From: Cunninghamia lanceolata
Taxonomy: Eukaryota; Streptophyta; Pinopsida; Cupressales; Cupressaceae
Reading direction: 5' to 3'
DNA length: 64,000 nucleotides
Assembly: GCA_027924645.1 (NCBI GenBank)
Contig: BSBN01000233.1
Span: 6,962,501-7,026,500 of the forward strand
In this document: piece after piece, positions 1-10,635 of the stretch
How positions within the stretch are numbered: the stretch's first letter is position 1
How the letters are laid out: each line of letters begins with the position of its first letter
Notes under the pieces: generated by a model
Database searches by the model: none
Told to the model about the DNA's origin: nothing
Seen by the model: the letters and a program-made list of their open reading frames with translations, nothing else
Program-made: the position numbers and the translations under genes

Positions 1-869
1 GAGTGTTTTAGTATGGTGTTTTTCTTTGGACAGATTGATGTCTTTGTGTCAAGAATTTTTACTTTGGGAAGCTTGTTTTTGCTACGCTTGTTTGTCTAGT
101 GAAAGTATCACAATCCTTTATTGGTATCCACTTAGAACATGTGGCATTCAAGAATCCAAATCCATAACTAGGTCAAGGAGTTGCCCCCAGTTTAGACAAG
201 GATAGACTTATTTTGGGTGATAGGATGAACAAATATGGAGAGACGGACCCTAAGGGACTGACCTAGTGCCTCGGGGGCTCATTGCTAAATGGCCTTGCCT
301 ACGTGACGACGTAGAGGCAACATAGTTCGAGGTGAACCTGATGGACCTAAGACCTAGGCGATGGCAAAGGATGGATAAATAGAATGGACTTAGATTGATA
401 GAAGGACCATATATGGGATAGACGGGATAGTGGAGTGGAGGGGAACCTCGGGGGTGCATTAAGAATGATCTTGCCTACGTGATAACTCAGAGGCGACGTA
501 GTTCGACATTGGTTCGAATGACCTATTCAAGATGAACGATATGGAAGATACAAGAGACATGAAGTCACAATAGATGGAGGAAATGGTTTATCGCAGAATA
601 GCGCCTGTTTACCAGGTTTTTACCACTTGCTTTTATTTGCACGGAAGCTAAAAGTACACATGACATCTGTTTGCTAGGTTTTCACCATGGTACCTATCCT
701 AGGCACCTGTCTGCTAGGTTTTCACCATAGGATGATTGTTTTTTGCTATTTTTCCATTTTTTTTGCTTTTTTTTATTTTTTCTTGAATTTTTGCTTTTGA
801 TCATTTTTTGATTTTTTTGAATTTTTTTAGGACTCCCTTGCATTGGGGTTTAGGTGTAGTGCTTACAGA
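1..869 (-). other. 3' noncoding region of Tat-like Ty3/gypsy fragment Z
   Basis: Read on the minus strand, this lies downstream of the integrase of Z and should lead to a PPT and 3' LTR beyond the window edge. It carries two copies of a unit of roughly 170 bp. Each has a GC-rich core with ACGTAGGCAAG and CCCCCGAGG-type motifs (about 268-345 and 445-515). The same unit occurs in the same place in element Y (about 56890-57125), so Z and Y are related. A T-rich run at 737-830 is an A-rich tract on the element strand. No coding signal is seen. Confidence 0.7.
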
Positions 870-3571
870 GATGCATACTGTTGATGGGATCATCAAACAG
901 TTTACCATCAAATTTAGCCAGTTGATATGCTCTTGAGCCATAAGCTGCAATGACGACATAGGGACCTAACTAGTTGGGTTCAAACTTTCCTTTCTTTTCT
1001 CTATCTTGCTAATTTTTGGGGTTCTCTATGAGGACGAGATCACCAACTTCAAATACTCGGGGCTTTACCCTATGATTGTAGCTTTTGGACATTCATTACT
1101 GATATGCTTTTAGATGGTTAAAGGTCTATTGGCTTCTTTCTTTGAGCAGCTCCAACTCTTGAAGTCTAGTTAATCTGTATTCTTCATTAGATATGAGAAC
1201 TTTTAATGAAAATCGCAAGGATGGGATCTCGACTTCAATGGGCAAGATAGCTTCATATCCATAGACCAGGGAGTACGGTGTTGCACCTATGGGTGTGTGG
1301 ATGCTTGTATGGTAGGCCCACAACATAGGATTTAATTGGACATGCCAATCTCAGCCAGCATCATTGACAGTCTTCTTTAGGATTTTCAGGATAGTTTTAT
1401 TTGACGTCTACACCTGACCATTACCTTGGGGGTAGTACGGGGTTGAAAAGCGGTGCTGGATATGGAATTTGTCACATAGTTCCCTGACATATTAATTTTT
1501 GAAGGGTCGTCCATTATTCGTGATAATGGAGGAAGGGATACCATAGCGACAAATGATATAGTTCAAGATAAAAGAGGCAATCTGTTTGCCTGTGATGTTG
1601 GATAAGGGCACGAATTCAATCCACTTTGGGAAGTACTCAGTGGTAGTGATTATGAATTTATCTCCGCTGGATAAAGGAGGGTGAATCTTGCCCACTAAGT
1701 TGAGTCCCCACTGACAGAAAGGCCAAGGAGTCCTTAATGGCTGCAGCTCCTATGCTGGTGCATGTATCAGGTTCCCATGGACTTGGCACTTTTTGCACTT
1801 CTTTACAAAATGATAGACATCTTGTTCCATAGTTGGCCAGTAGTATCCCACGCATATGAGTTTCTTAACTAGGGTAGGACCACTAGAGTGGGTCCCGCAT
1901 AGACCATCGTGCACTTCTCTCAGGGCGGTTTGATATTCCTCACTATCGAGACATCTAAGGAGAGTACCATCGAGACCTCTATGATAGAGGGTGTTGGCGA
2001 CAATGGCATACCAGGATGCTTGACGGATGAAGGTTCATTTTTGGTTACTAGAGAGGTTAGGTGGGAGGGTATTCTCTTTAAGGTAGGCAAAGATTTTTCT
2101 GTATAGGGAGGAATCAACTCTGACAATGTGGCAAATGATATGGGATTCAAGGGTGTCGTATGCAGGATAGATCACTGGCTCTACCAAGAACTCATAGCGT
2201 GCTTGATTAGCAAGAATATCGAGGAGAGATGCAATCGTTGCCATTGTGTCTGCAGCTTTATTCTCTATCCGTGGTATCTGCTTAAAAGAGATCTGGTCAA
2301 AGTATTCTTTGATGTCATCTACCATCCATTTGTAAGGGATCAATTTCTCATCTTTTGTTTGGTAGTCATCATTTACTTGATTTATGACCAGCTGTGAATC
2401 ACCATACACCTGTAGTTCTTTGATATTACATTCCACTATTAGCTTGACATCGATGACTAGGGCTTCGTACTCCACCACGTTGTTAGTGCAGGGAAAGATT
2501 AGTCTGTATGACTTTGGAATAGTGTCGCCACTAGGGGTAACCAACAAGATACCTATCCCTGATCCATACTGAGTGTAAGATCTATGGAAGTACATTTGCT
2601 AGATTGTTGTAGTGACATGAAAGATAGATTCGTCTGGAAACTCAAAGCTCAAAGAGGTGTCATCTATGAGAGGTGCATCTACCAGTTGATATGCAAGCAC
2701 TTGACCTTTTATTGCTTTCTTGTCTACATATTAGATATCAAACTCGCTGAGAAGCATGACCCATTTGGATAATCTACCTGTTAATGCTGCCTTGTTGAGT
2801 AAGTATTTGAGTGGATCGATCTTGGCTACTAGCTTGATAAAATGTGACAACATGTAATGTCTCCACTTTTGCGAGGCAAAGACCATAGTGAGACATGCTT
2901 TTTCAATGGGCATGTATTGCAGCTCATACCCAACAAGTGTTCGACTGATATAGTATATTGCCTATTCTTTCCCTTCATGGTTTTGTTGTGGAAGAAGAGC
3001 TCCTAGAGCTGTTGGTGTAGCTGAGATATACATTAGTAGAGGCTTACCCTAGATTGGTGGCATCAACACAGGTGGTTTCATCAAATATTCTTTTAATTGC
3101 TAAAATGCTTGCTCACATGACTAATTCCATCTAAAAGGGACATTATTATGTAGAAGGTGGGAAAATGGGTGGCACTTGTCTGCCAATTGATAAATGAACC
3201 TTATGATAGATTGTAGTTTTCCCTGTAGGGACCTTAGCTGAGTGAGATTCTTGGGAGGTGGCATTTCCATGATGGCCTTCACTTTAGCTGGATCGACCTC
3301 AATTCCATTTGCAGACACTATGTATCCCAGCAACTTTCCTGAGGTAACCCCAAATACGCACTTCTTTGGGTTGAGGCACACATTAAATTGTTCTAGTCTT
3401 GTGAAGATTTTATCCAGCACTGCCAGGTGTCCTTCTCTTGTAAGTGATTTTGCTAGAATGTCATCAACATAATCTTCCATTATGGTGTGCATCATGTCGT
3501 GGAAGATTGTGGTCATAGCTCTCTGATATGTTGCACCGTCATTTTTCAAACCAAACGGCATGACGTACCGC
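870..3571 (-). pseudogene. Z: Tat-lineage Ty3/gypsy pol fragment (RT-RNaseH-aRNaseH-integrase)
   Basis: This is the decayed 3' two-thirds of a retrotransposon polyprotein. On the minus strand the order is: RT palm from 3571 (VMPFGLKN, then MEDYVDDILAKS, the catalytic YVDD box); thumb/connection and the usual RNase H (about 2700-3120); a second RNase H (2180-2595, with SGIGILLVTPSGD and VYGDSQLVINQV); and integrase (about 870-2100, with FIITTTEYFPKW and ITNNGRPFKN). The second RNase H is the hallmark of the Tat lineage. The reading frame breaks many times. The RT fingers, protease and gag are absent because the sequence changes abruptly at about 3571. T encodes a close relative of the same proteins on the other strand. 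Confidence 0.9.
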
Positions 3572-3715
3572 TCTAAAACCCTCTTCTATCAAAGCATTCC
3601 TCCAAATATGGTTTCTTCATGGAGGCATTTTGATCTCCGTAGTAAACCCACAACCTCAAGTCCTGGTGCAAACTGCCTCACAGTCAGCGATCTATCTACA
3701 CACTCAGGAACCCTT
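3572..3715 (-). other. Leader fragment of element X, downstream of its PBS
   Basis: About 145 bp follow the PBS of X on the minus strand. They hold only a very short ATG frame (16 codons). The stretch then joins the Z reverse transcriptase fragment in mid-gene with no LTR between them. I read this as a deletion or recombination junction. Confidence 0.6.
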
Positions 3716-3727
3716 GCTCTGATACCA
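3716..3727 (-). other. Primer-binding site of X (initiator tRNA-Met type)
   Basis: On the minus strand this reads TGGTATCAGAGC, two bases after the LTR end. It matches the common plant LTR-retrotransposon PBS complementary to the 3' end of initiator tRNA-Met. PBSs of the same sequence are at 43404 and 49534. Confidence 0.85.
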
Positions 3728-3729
3728 CT

Positions 3730-4501
3730 TGATGAATGGGGTAAATCACAAAACACACAACATAAATTACACAAAGAAAATAGAATGATCTCTTATTGAT
3801 ATGGGAAAAACATTACATTAGAGAAGCTCAAATATAATCAGAGGATGAATCCTCTATAGGTTGCATCACATTATAGCTTCCTATCTCTAGACTCTGGAAT
3901 CATCTACCTTCTGTAAAACCCAAATCAGCTATGGTTTCTATTTTCCTGCCTATTCTTGACTCTACACTTTCCCCCTAACTCTATCACCCCAAGGGTTCCT
4001 AAAAATGGTCATATATAGCCCTTTTTCGTGGCTACTAGCTTAATTTCAAAATTTGCATCTCCCCACAAAAATAGGTCAACTTTGAGGGCCCATAACTTTC
4101 AATCCGACCGTTGGATTGTCAATTATAATATCTTTTTAGAAAGCTCTCAAAAAGATAGTTGTGTGCAAGCAATACCGAAAGGTAGACTACTTGGGTTTTC
4201 CACCAAAATTTGGGCCCATCTAGAGCCTCTAAGTGCCTCAAATTTGACTTTGAATATTTCAATAGGATTTTTGGAATTTGAAATTTTAATCTCACAAATG
4301 ACAAATGATATTGAAGTGATTTCTTCACCATTAGCTTCAATTCACCATTTTAGAGGTCCGTGTAAGATTTTGTATCCAACCATACACAAATGCAAACTTA
4401 CTAAAAATAGTAACCCTGCCAAATTTAGCCCTTATTGAAAAGAAACAATATTTTTTTGGTTGATGCAAGATTGCTCTTACACCCTGGATGCTCTTGCATC
4501 A
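3730..4501 (-). repeat. 5' LTR of element X (772 bp)
   Basis: The LTR runs TGATGCAAG...ATTCATCA on the minus strand and is followed two bases later by a PBS. A TATA-like CTATATATG lies near 4008-4016 on the minus strand. The LTR begins with a 10-bp inverted repeat (TGATGCAAGA / TCTTGCATCA, 4461-4470 and 4492-4501). Its right edge abuts copia integrase code of C1, so X was inserted in C1. The partner LTR would lie left of the window. Confidence 0.8.
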
Positions 4502-4559
4502 TTTATTTAGTAGATTTTGACAATTTTTGTAGAGAACATGGGATTGAGAGGCATAAGAT
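4502..4559 (+). pseudogene. C1: integrase fragment left of insertion H
   Basis: The 58 bp read VDFDNFCREHGIERHK in frame +1, the stretch just before the conserved TPQQNGV of copia integrases. The frame continues at 24879 once H and one copy of its 5-bp duplication are removed. This places H and X inside the same older copia element C1. Confidence 0.85.
4555..4559. repeat. Target-site duplication of H, left copy
   Basis: The five bases AAGAT lie just outside the left LTR of H. The right copy at 24879-24883 is AAGAC, so one base differs. The C1 integrase frame is restored when one copy is removed, which supports a genuine duplication. Confidence 0.8.
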
Positions 4560-5804
4560 TGTTTAGGGTAAAATTGGATTTTGTTAATCTTTATTGTTTA
4601 GATGTTAAAACCCTCATTTCCACTAAACATTGAAGGATCTAGGGTCGACTGATGAGCACTATCATACCCTAGGTCACTTGGAAATGAAGGGAAACTTGGA
4701 TTAGGGAATTAATTATCAACTTTTCCTTCTCTTATGTCTAATTAACCATTAAAACCCTAATTATGCAAATACGACAACAAATTGACAAATAACAGAAAAA
4801 GCTCTTGTAGATAGGAGTAAAATAACAAATCACAGAATACCTGTTTTCAGGGTTCTAAGGCGCAACAGTCAAGGACTAAGGTGCGGGCACGCATGTCCAA
4901 GGTACTTACTTTTTTGAAGAATCTGGACCTCCTTCTAACATTAATTAGCCCTGTAACTTCTATTTCTTGAGCTCTGTCTACAGAGGACACTAGTGGGATC
5001 ACCCAAGTCCTAGAAGTGCTCCTGTGTCTGACTTTTCTTCAGATCCTGAATCCCTGATGTCTGCCAAGCCTTCCTACAACTTCACTTTTTCTAGATGCGA
5101 CACGTGTAACCTATAATCACAAGACTTGGTTTGGGGGTTGTGGTGTTTAGAGGTTTGCCTCAGTTAAACTTTGGAGGACACTTAAGTCTCTGACCACTGT
5201 TGTTAGATAAACAGGGCATACCCTTGTGAGGCAGAGGCCAAAAACCAAAGGAATCAATGATAAAAACACAATGATGTCACCTTGTAGTGAATCTCTCATG
5301 GAGGAAGATGCTCTTCATGCCATGAGGAGATTGAAGCTCAAATCTACAAATATCAACACACAAAACATACAAGTCTGCTCTTGCAACGCAATAGAAAGCC
5401 TTGAATCACCTTGAGAATACAATAGCTTGCTAGTCATCCTCTAGTTTACAAATGAATGCCTACACATGCTTATATATGCACCTACAAGCATTCCCACCAA
5501 GATTTTAAAAATCAAACTTTACCGTGTCAGCAAAAGAACCTCCTAATGGTCATAAACCGACACCTAGAAATTGGGGCTGCTCCAAAATAGAGTAGGACTA
5601 GGGCACGGGTGCCCAAGTCCTCCCCCCTATTTTGGGTAGGGTACATCTCAAGGGGTCCACCTAGGTCCTATTTGTCATGGAAACTAGGTCTCATTCCATC
5701 GGGATGCTAAAATATGAACTAAAATGTCCTAAATGCACTCTAAAGACCCAGGACCTAAACCTTATGAGGGAAAAGCCCCCAAGGGGATATTTTTTGATAT
5801 TACA
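4560..5804 (-). repeat. 3' LTR of H (1245 bp, intact arrangement)
   Basis: On the minus strand it starts TGTAATATC and ends CCCTAAACA, with terminal TG...CA. Positions 4840-5804 match 23950-24878 in direct orientation. Positions 4560-4835 match 23633-23911 only as reverse complement, which exposes the rearrangement of the other LTR. A TATA box is near 5470. Confidence 0.85.
5469..5477 (-). promoter_or_regulatory. TATA box of the H LTR
   Basis: On the minus strand the sequence reads CATATATAAG, in the first third of the LTR where the U3 promoter is expected. The same box is kept in the other LTR near 24546-24556. Confidence 0.6.
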
Positions 5805-5820
5805 TTTAGCCCCCACTTTA
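5805..5820 (-). other. Polypurine tract of H
   Basis: On the minus strand TAAAGTGGGGGCTAAA lies directly against the TG that starts the 3' LTR. This is the expected position for the plus-strand primer. Confidence 0.8.
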
Positions 5821-7578
5821 ATGTATGTATGAATGCAATGCCCATACATGCATTAAAGTAAGGTCACAAACACAACAAACACACTTATCACGAAGAAGAT
5901 ATGCCAATCATATAAAAGACAGTAATAGGCATGCAAAACACAAATAAGACAGTTACAGTCACGCAGAACATGGAGTAGACAGTGAATGCATAGAGGACAC
6001 ATTAATGTATGAAAAATAGAAATGATATATTTTATTTTCTTTTTCTCATATATATGAAATGCAAATGCAAGTACTAGAAATTAAACAAACCTCCCATAAT
6101 ACATGATGCACTCATCGTACAGGTCTTTGTATATATGGGGCAACACACACGCAAGACACACAAAACCTCTCAAAATGCATACTACATATTTGACAACAGA
6201 CATGCCAAACAAAACAAGCACACCAAAACACACACTCTTGAAGACACGAAGAAAACACGACAGACAAGCAATGAAGTGTACCTATTTCTAGGTCCAACAC
6301 CATCTTAGGCACATTACAGGCACACACCGACAATTGTGCTTCACCACAACAATCACTGAAAACACACTTAAGGGTTGAGTTAGTCACAGAACTGCTCCTT
6401 GCTTCTGTAGAGGACTTTTGAAAATGCAACCCCACCTGCACCACGGAGATGCCTTATAGTGAAAAGGAAACATGGCATACCACCCCACCCACATCATGGA
6501 GATGCCTTACAATGAAAAGAAGGTATGAGTTCAAAAGTATATAACCCCACCTACATCACGGAGAAGCCTTATAGTGAAAAGGAGGTATATGCAATAGATA
6601 GATTGATTGATTGCAAACAAACTCATGATGTAGGAAGTACTCATCGTACTAGCCTACACCTGAGGACAAGCACATTGTTAACATCTACAACAAATAGCTT
6701 ACCTTATATGCCCCCACCTTAAGGTGGTTGATATCATGCATTTATATCAAACACGTTAAGGTAGGAAGAAAACACACAAGGAAACACCAAATTTTGCAAA
6801 GCCCATGCCCCCTAGAGGTGACATGTACTTACGATCGCTAAATGTTCCCACAAACACATCCCTGCAAGAAACATGTTAGTGTCTACAACGTCATGATAAA
6901 TAACAACATCAATGCATATGATTAATCACACATAGAGCCAAGGTTATACAATGATTCAGAGATCAAGGATAACCATGGGGCTATATCATGAAGCTCTCTG
7001 AATCGAGTACCACCAAGGCCAGATTCAAAGACAAAGGTTCACGGAGAAAAAGTATTGTTAAGGTTTGTAAATGCGATAGAAACATCATGAAATTCACTAC
7101 ACAGAAAGCATGAGTGCTTCCACTAGCCAAGTGTTGAATAAAATATACAAACCCATCATCATATTAGGAACTAAGTCCATTTTTTATTGCTCTCGAAAGG
7201 GACACTAGGTCCGCATCAATAAAAATGTTTGTCATCATCCGCCTGCTAGGTGGAAACACTAGAGGAAGGGAAACAATAAATAAGAGAGGAGAAACAAGTG
7301 TCATAGGGACAGTCATGTAGGAGGGTGCTCCCAGGTCACCAACCATGATTCTATGTCTGTAAGACACAACACTCAACAATGAAATCAGAGAGAGCAATGT
7401 AGAAGAATGATGATACAAATAGAAGAAGGTAACAACAAAGGTGGTCTCCTAGTATCCTGAACCTTACAGGAGAATCCAAGGTCATCCCAGGAGGCCTAAA
7501 CAACATATAACACATCATGGGGGAAGCACATCACAAGAGAAATAAAGGGTTAGAAATACTTACCTAGTAGCACCATCG
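5821..7578 (-). other. 3' noncoding region of H
   Basis: These 1.76 kb lie between the ORF stop and the PPT. Polymerase and integrase code would be expected here in an autonomous relative, but no RT, RNase H or integrase motif is seen in any frame. One short tandem array is present (6430-6590). Open frames here are short and lack recognisable content. Confidence 0.6.
6430..6590. repeat. Three tandem units of about 53-61 bp
   Basis: Units start at 6430, 6483 and 6544. Each has CCCCACC, then CGGAGATGCC or a close variant, then TATAGTGAAAAGGA-like sequence. The array lies in the 3' noncoding region of H, where Tat-type elements often carry tandem repeats. Confidence 0.75.
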
Positions 7579-9497
7579 TTAAGAACATACACATTTAGGA
7601 TATCTCTCATGTTGTTTTGATCTTGTAGAACTAACATTAAGTTTAGGACGATGAGAAGCTTTCTTTTCTTTAAAAGGATTATATCCAATGCCACTTGAGT
7701 AATGTGTTGAAGCAGATTTTATAGGTACTTTAATTCCTTGTTGATTTACACCACATCCCTTACCTACATAGTTGTTACATTTGTACAAAATTTGAAATCC
7801 ACGACCGTATAGAGAGTCTAGTTCCTTAGAAGAAGGTGAGGCCTCATAGGTATCACAATTTGTAGTATAAGTGAGGGTATTGTTTTTATTTTCTACCAAG
7901 GGGATTTTAGGTTTCCTAGGTGCTTCAAAAGATTGCTTAGGTGAGGTCAATGCCACTTTTGATGTATCAAGGCTATTAATTTTATATTCCCCTATACTGC
8001 AAGGATTAAAATCTAATGAGTCCTAATTATCACCAAAGAGTGCATTCGATGGCATAGAATCTTTCACAACATCATTCATGGCTAAGAGCTTTGATGAACC
8101 AGCTCGTAAAGTGTTTAAGCTCATATGATTGTAAATTTGTTGTTGTTTTTCAATGTGTAGACAGTTATTTGGTTTAGGATCGGCATGAATATTATGAAGT
8201 TTACCTTTGAATATAAATTTGATTTAACGATGCAAGGTGGAAGGAACTGCCCCCAATGCATGAATCCAAGGTCTACCAAGAATCATGTTGTAAGACAAAG
8301 AACAAGGCATGACATGAATCAGAGTAGGCACAAGCACAAGTCCTACTTCTATAGGTAGAGTTATAGTGCCCACGGATTGTCATCCAACATTATAAAAGCT
8401 ATGAATGCTAATGCCATTTGGTGTGATTTGTGATGTGTCAACCTTGATTTTTTCTAGTAGATCAATGCTACAAACATTAAGAGCTGATCCAGTGTTAATC
8501 AAACTTGTTTTACCAATGTTCTGTTTATTGTGACAAAGGTTATAAGAGGATCATATTGGTTTTGAACTTCAATTGACAATAATTCATGTGGTTGAAAGAG
8601 AATATATGTTTTTGTCACATGCATACTATCCAATACGACTCCTACATCATTAGGCTTAACAGTAGGTGGCACAATCACCTTTTGGAAATCTTCTTGGAGC
8701 ATTCCATGGTATTTGGGTGATGTTTGTATCAAGTCCCAAAGAGAGATCTTAGCCTAAGTAGCATGGATCTGTTTGACAAGATAATACTCTTGACCACTTT
8801 TATGAGTAAGATGAGGTGGTGGAGGGAGCATAGATTGAGAACATGGAAGATAGATAGGCACATGCAGTGCTTGGTTACTTTGCTTGTTATTATGGGTGTT
8901 GTATGTGTGAGTAATCACATTGTGGTTTGGTTGTTGTAACACATTTTGAACACCTTGAACCATAATCACTGGTTTTAAGCAAGAGGATGCATTAAGTGCC
9001 TCTCAGACAATCATTTTAGGAATATTGCTATGAAGTCTATTAACGATTATTGAATTAACATTGTTTCCCTCTTGATTGCACCCAATATCCATCCCCAAAG
9101 GATTTAATGTGCGAGACCTATTCTCATCCACTAATGCTACATATTGGCTAGGGAGAGGAGTGGGATGAAAGGAAGGCACATCAGCATCATCATCATACTC
9201 TATGGTAGAAAAGGGATTTTCACTCTTGTCTTTCTCATGAGTATTCGTAGAGATGAATTTGGTTAAATCTTCTAATATCAAAGGATATGCTCCTATGAGT
9301 AAAGTAAGTCTACTAAAGTCATGGGTATAACAAAGTAATTGTAACTCATATGTAGAACATATAGAAGCATCAATACCACTGATATAAGCTATATGTTCTA
9401 GAACATGAGGATTCTCATTAGTGAAATTAGCAAATTTTTCAAAATCTAGGATATACTCATGTAAATATTTTAGAGATAAATAACATGAAGATGCCAT
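7579..9497 (-). pseudogene. H ORF: unknown N-terminus, retropepsin-like region, G-patch
   Basis: This is a decayed ORF of about 640 codons starting at ATG 9497 (MASSCYLSLKYLHEYILD). The first 300 residues are not recognised and lack a gag zinc knuckle. A retropepsin-like region follows (about 8240-8520). It reads LINTGSALNVCS where an LxDTGS active site is expected, so the catalytic Asp is Asn here. Downstream, MILGRPWIHALGAVPST fits the second half of Tat proteases. A G-patch lies at 7724-7814 (GRGFQILYK, CNNYVGKGCGVNQQGI), and the tail is basic. At least two stops and one frame change interrupt it. The protein presumably served RNA binding or processing in the particle. The lost Asp could be decay or an old loss of cleavage function. 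Confidence 0.75.
7724..7814 (-). other. G-patch domain in H
   Basis: The glycine spacing of GRGFQILYK followed by NYVGKGCGVNQQGI matches the G-patch consensus (aromatic/hydrophobic, then GxGxG and QxG). The module sits just C-terminal to the protease, as in T and as in betaretroviral proteases. Confidence 0.75.
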
Positions 9498-9734
9498 AAT
9501 GAAATGCAAAATCAAATTTTTATAGTTTTCTAGGAGTATGCAAAAGATAAGTGCAAACTATATGCAAAATGACCTAAAATGCTTGATTTTTTGTACTTTT
9601 TTTAATGCAAATATATGAAAAAAAGGTGTTGTAAGGATTTTTATCAGAGGAAACAAATAATATGTTTGATATCAATCCAATACAGCAATGAGATCCTTTA
9701 CAACATACTTTTGATGCAAATCTAAGATGATGCC
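9498..9734 (-). other. Leader of H, part next to the ORF
   Basis: AT-rich noncoding sequence between the H start codon and the T insertion site. It contains the motif GGTGTTGTAAGGA and a TACAACATACTT-like motif. Both recur as degenerate copies in the other half of the leader (22653-23330). Confidence 0.65.
9730..9734. repeat. Target-site duplication of T, left copy (ATGCC)
   Basis: ATGCC precedes the first base of the left LTR. An identical ATGCC follows the right LTR at 22648-22652. Confidence 0.9.
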
Positions 9735-10016
9735 TATAGACACCCAAAATTGGCTCATTATCATTAACATTCAAACATCGCATTATCATACATCTACATT
9801 TGTCTAACACACTTGAGCAATTTCCCTAACACATATATTTCTTCTATTAATTACATAAATTCTAATTTATTTAATTAATTCATTAGCTATTTCTTCTATT
9901 TCTTCTAAGTTATAATTAAACAATTTTCAATTATTTAATTATCTTCATTCTATCTATTTTTAATTAAATAAATTTTATATATTTTATTAAAAATTCCTTT
10001 CATAAACCCACTTTCC

Positions 10017-10051
10017 AATTAATTAAATAAATTGTATTTATTTAATTAATT
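10017..10051. repeat. Perfect AT palindrome in the U3 of T
   Basis: The arms AATTAATTAAATAAAT and ATTTATTTAATTAATT are exact reverse complements separated by TGT. The same palindrome is retained in the 3' LTR at 22066-22100. Confidence 0.9.
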
Positions 10052-10287
10052 TATCTTATCATTTATCTTATGAGCCAACATGTGTGCCTCTTTCATTTAA
10101 AAAGATAAGTGGTACTACACCCTTTTATTTAATATCTTTCACATGTAGTACTTTTTATGTACACAAGCACACATGAGCCCTATCTTCCCACCACTTGTCA
10201 TCTTCACATTCACCTATGTCTATCTTTCAATATTAGCCATTCACATAGCCTCCAAATCTCTACTGTTGATTGATTTTGGTTGAGTTC

Positions 10288-10295
10288 TATATAAA
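10288..10295 (+). promoter_or_regulatory. TATA box of the T LTR
   Basis: TATATAAA is followed by CACCCTCTCATTCC, a typical plant LTR core promoter. It is conserved in the 3' LTR (about 22334-22341). Confidence 0.75.
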
Positions 10296-10618
10296 CACCC
10301 TCTCATTCCATACTACAATCTATCCAGCATTCATATAGCATTACATTATCATCTTGAGCATATTGAGCATTTGAGCATCCATAGCATCCATTGAGCTTTT
10401 ATCATTATCATCTATCATGGTAGCTTTTATCTTCATAATTGTTTATTGTTGATGAAGCAATCCACATCATAAACAAGGAATCACATAGTCTAGGTGATGT
10501 CGTTCTTGAATTGCATTACTCTTCGATTTCATTTAGATTAGATTCTTTGATGATGGTAGGGTTAGGTTTTCATGGCTATGCTTGATCTTATTAGCCCAAT
10601 TTTTTACCTATCACATTT

Positions 10619-10635
10619 TGGCACACCTGGTGGGA
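10619..10635 (+). other. Primer-binding site of T
   Basis: TGGCACACCTGGTGGGA begins three bases after the LTR end (CACA, then TTT). The sequence resembles the TTTTGGCGCCCACC-type PBS of Tat elements, with substitutions. The matching tRNA was not determined. Confidence 0.7.

Larger units (their letters stand above)
9735..10615 (+). repeat. 5' LTR of T (881 bp)
   Basis: It starts TATAGACACCC (the canonical TG mutated to TA) and ends CTATCACA just before the PBS. It pairs with 21786-22647. The U3 is very AT-rich and full of palindromes, including perfect 16-bp arms at 10017-10051. A TATA box lies at 10288. Confidence 0.93.

Noticed and set aside
870..3571. Endogenous pararetrovirus
   Set aside because: The integrase and dual RNase H are those of Ty3/gypsy Tat elements. 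No movement or coat protein code of a pararetrovirus is seen.
4028..4438. 136-codon plus-strand open frame
   Set aside because: It lies wholly inside the X LTR and is antisense to it, with no domain.
6112..6444. 110-codon Cys-rich open frame on the minus strand in H
   Set aside because: It lies in a CA/TG-rich simple stretch between protease-G-patch and PPT, has no recognisable domain, and the Cys content follows from TGT repeats.
9498..9734. Independent host gene upstream of the H ORF
   Set aside because: The same degenerate leader units continue across the T insertion at 22653, so this is H leader.
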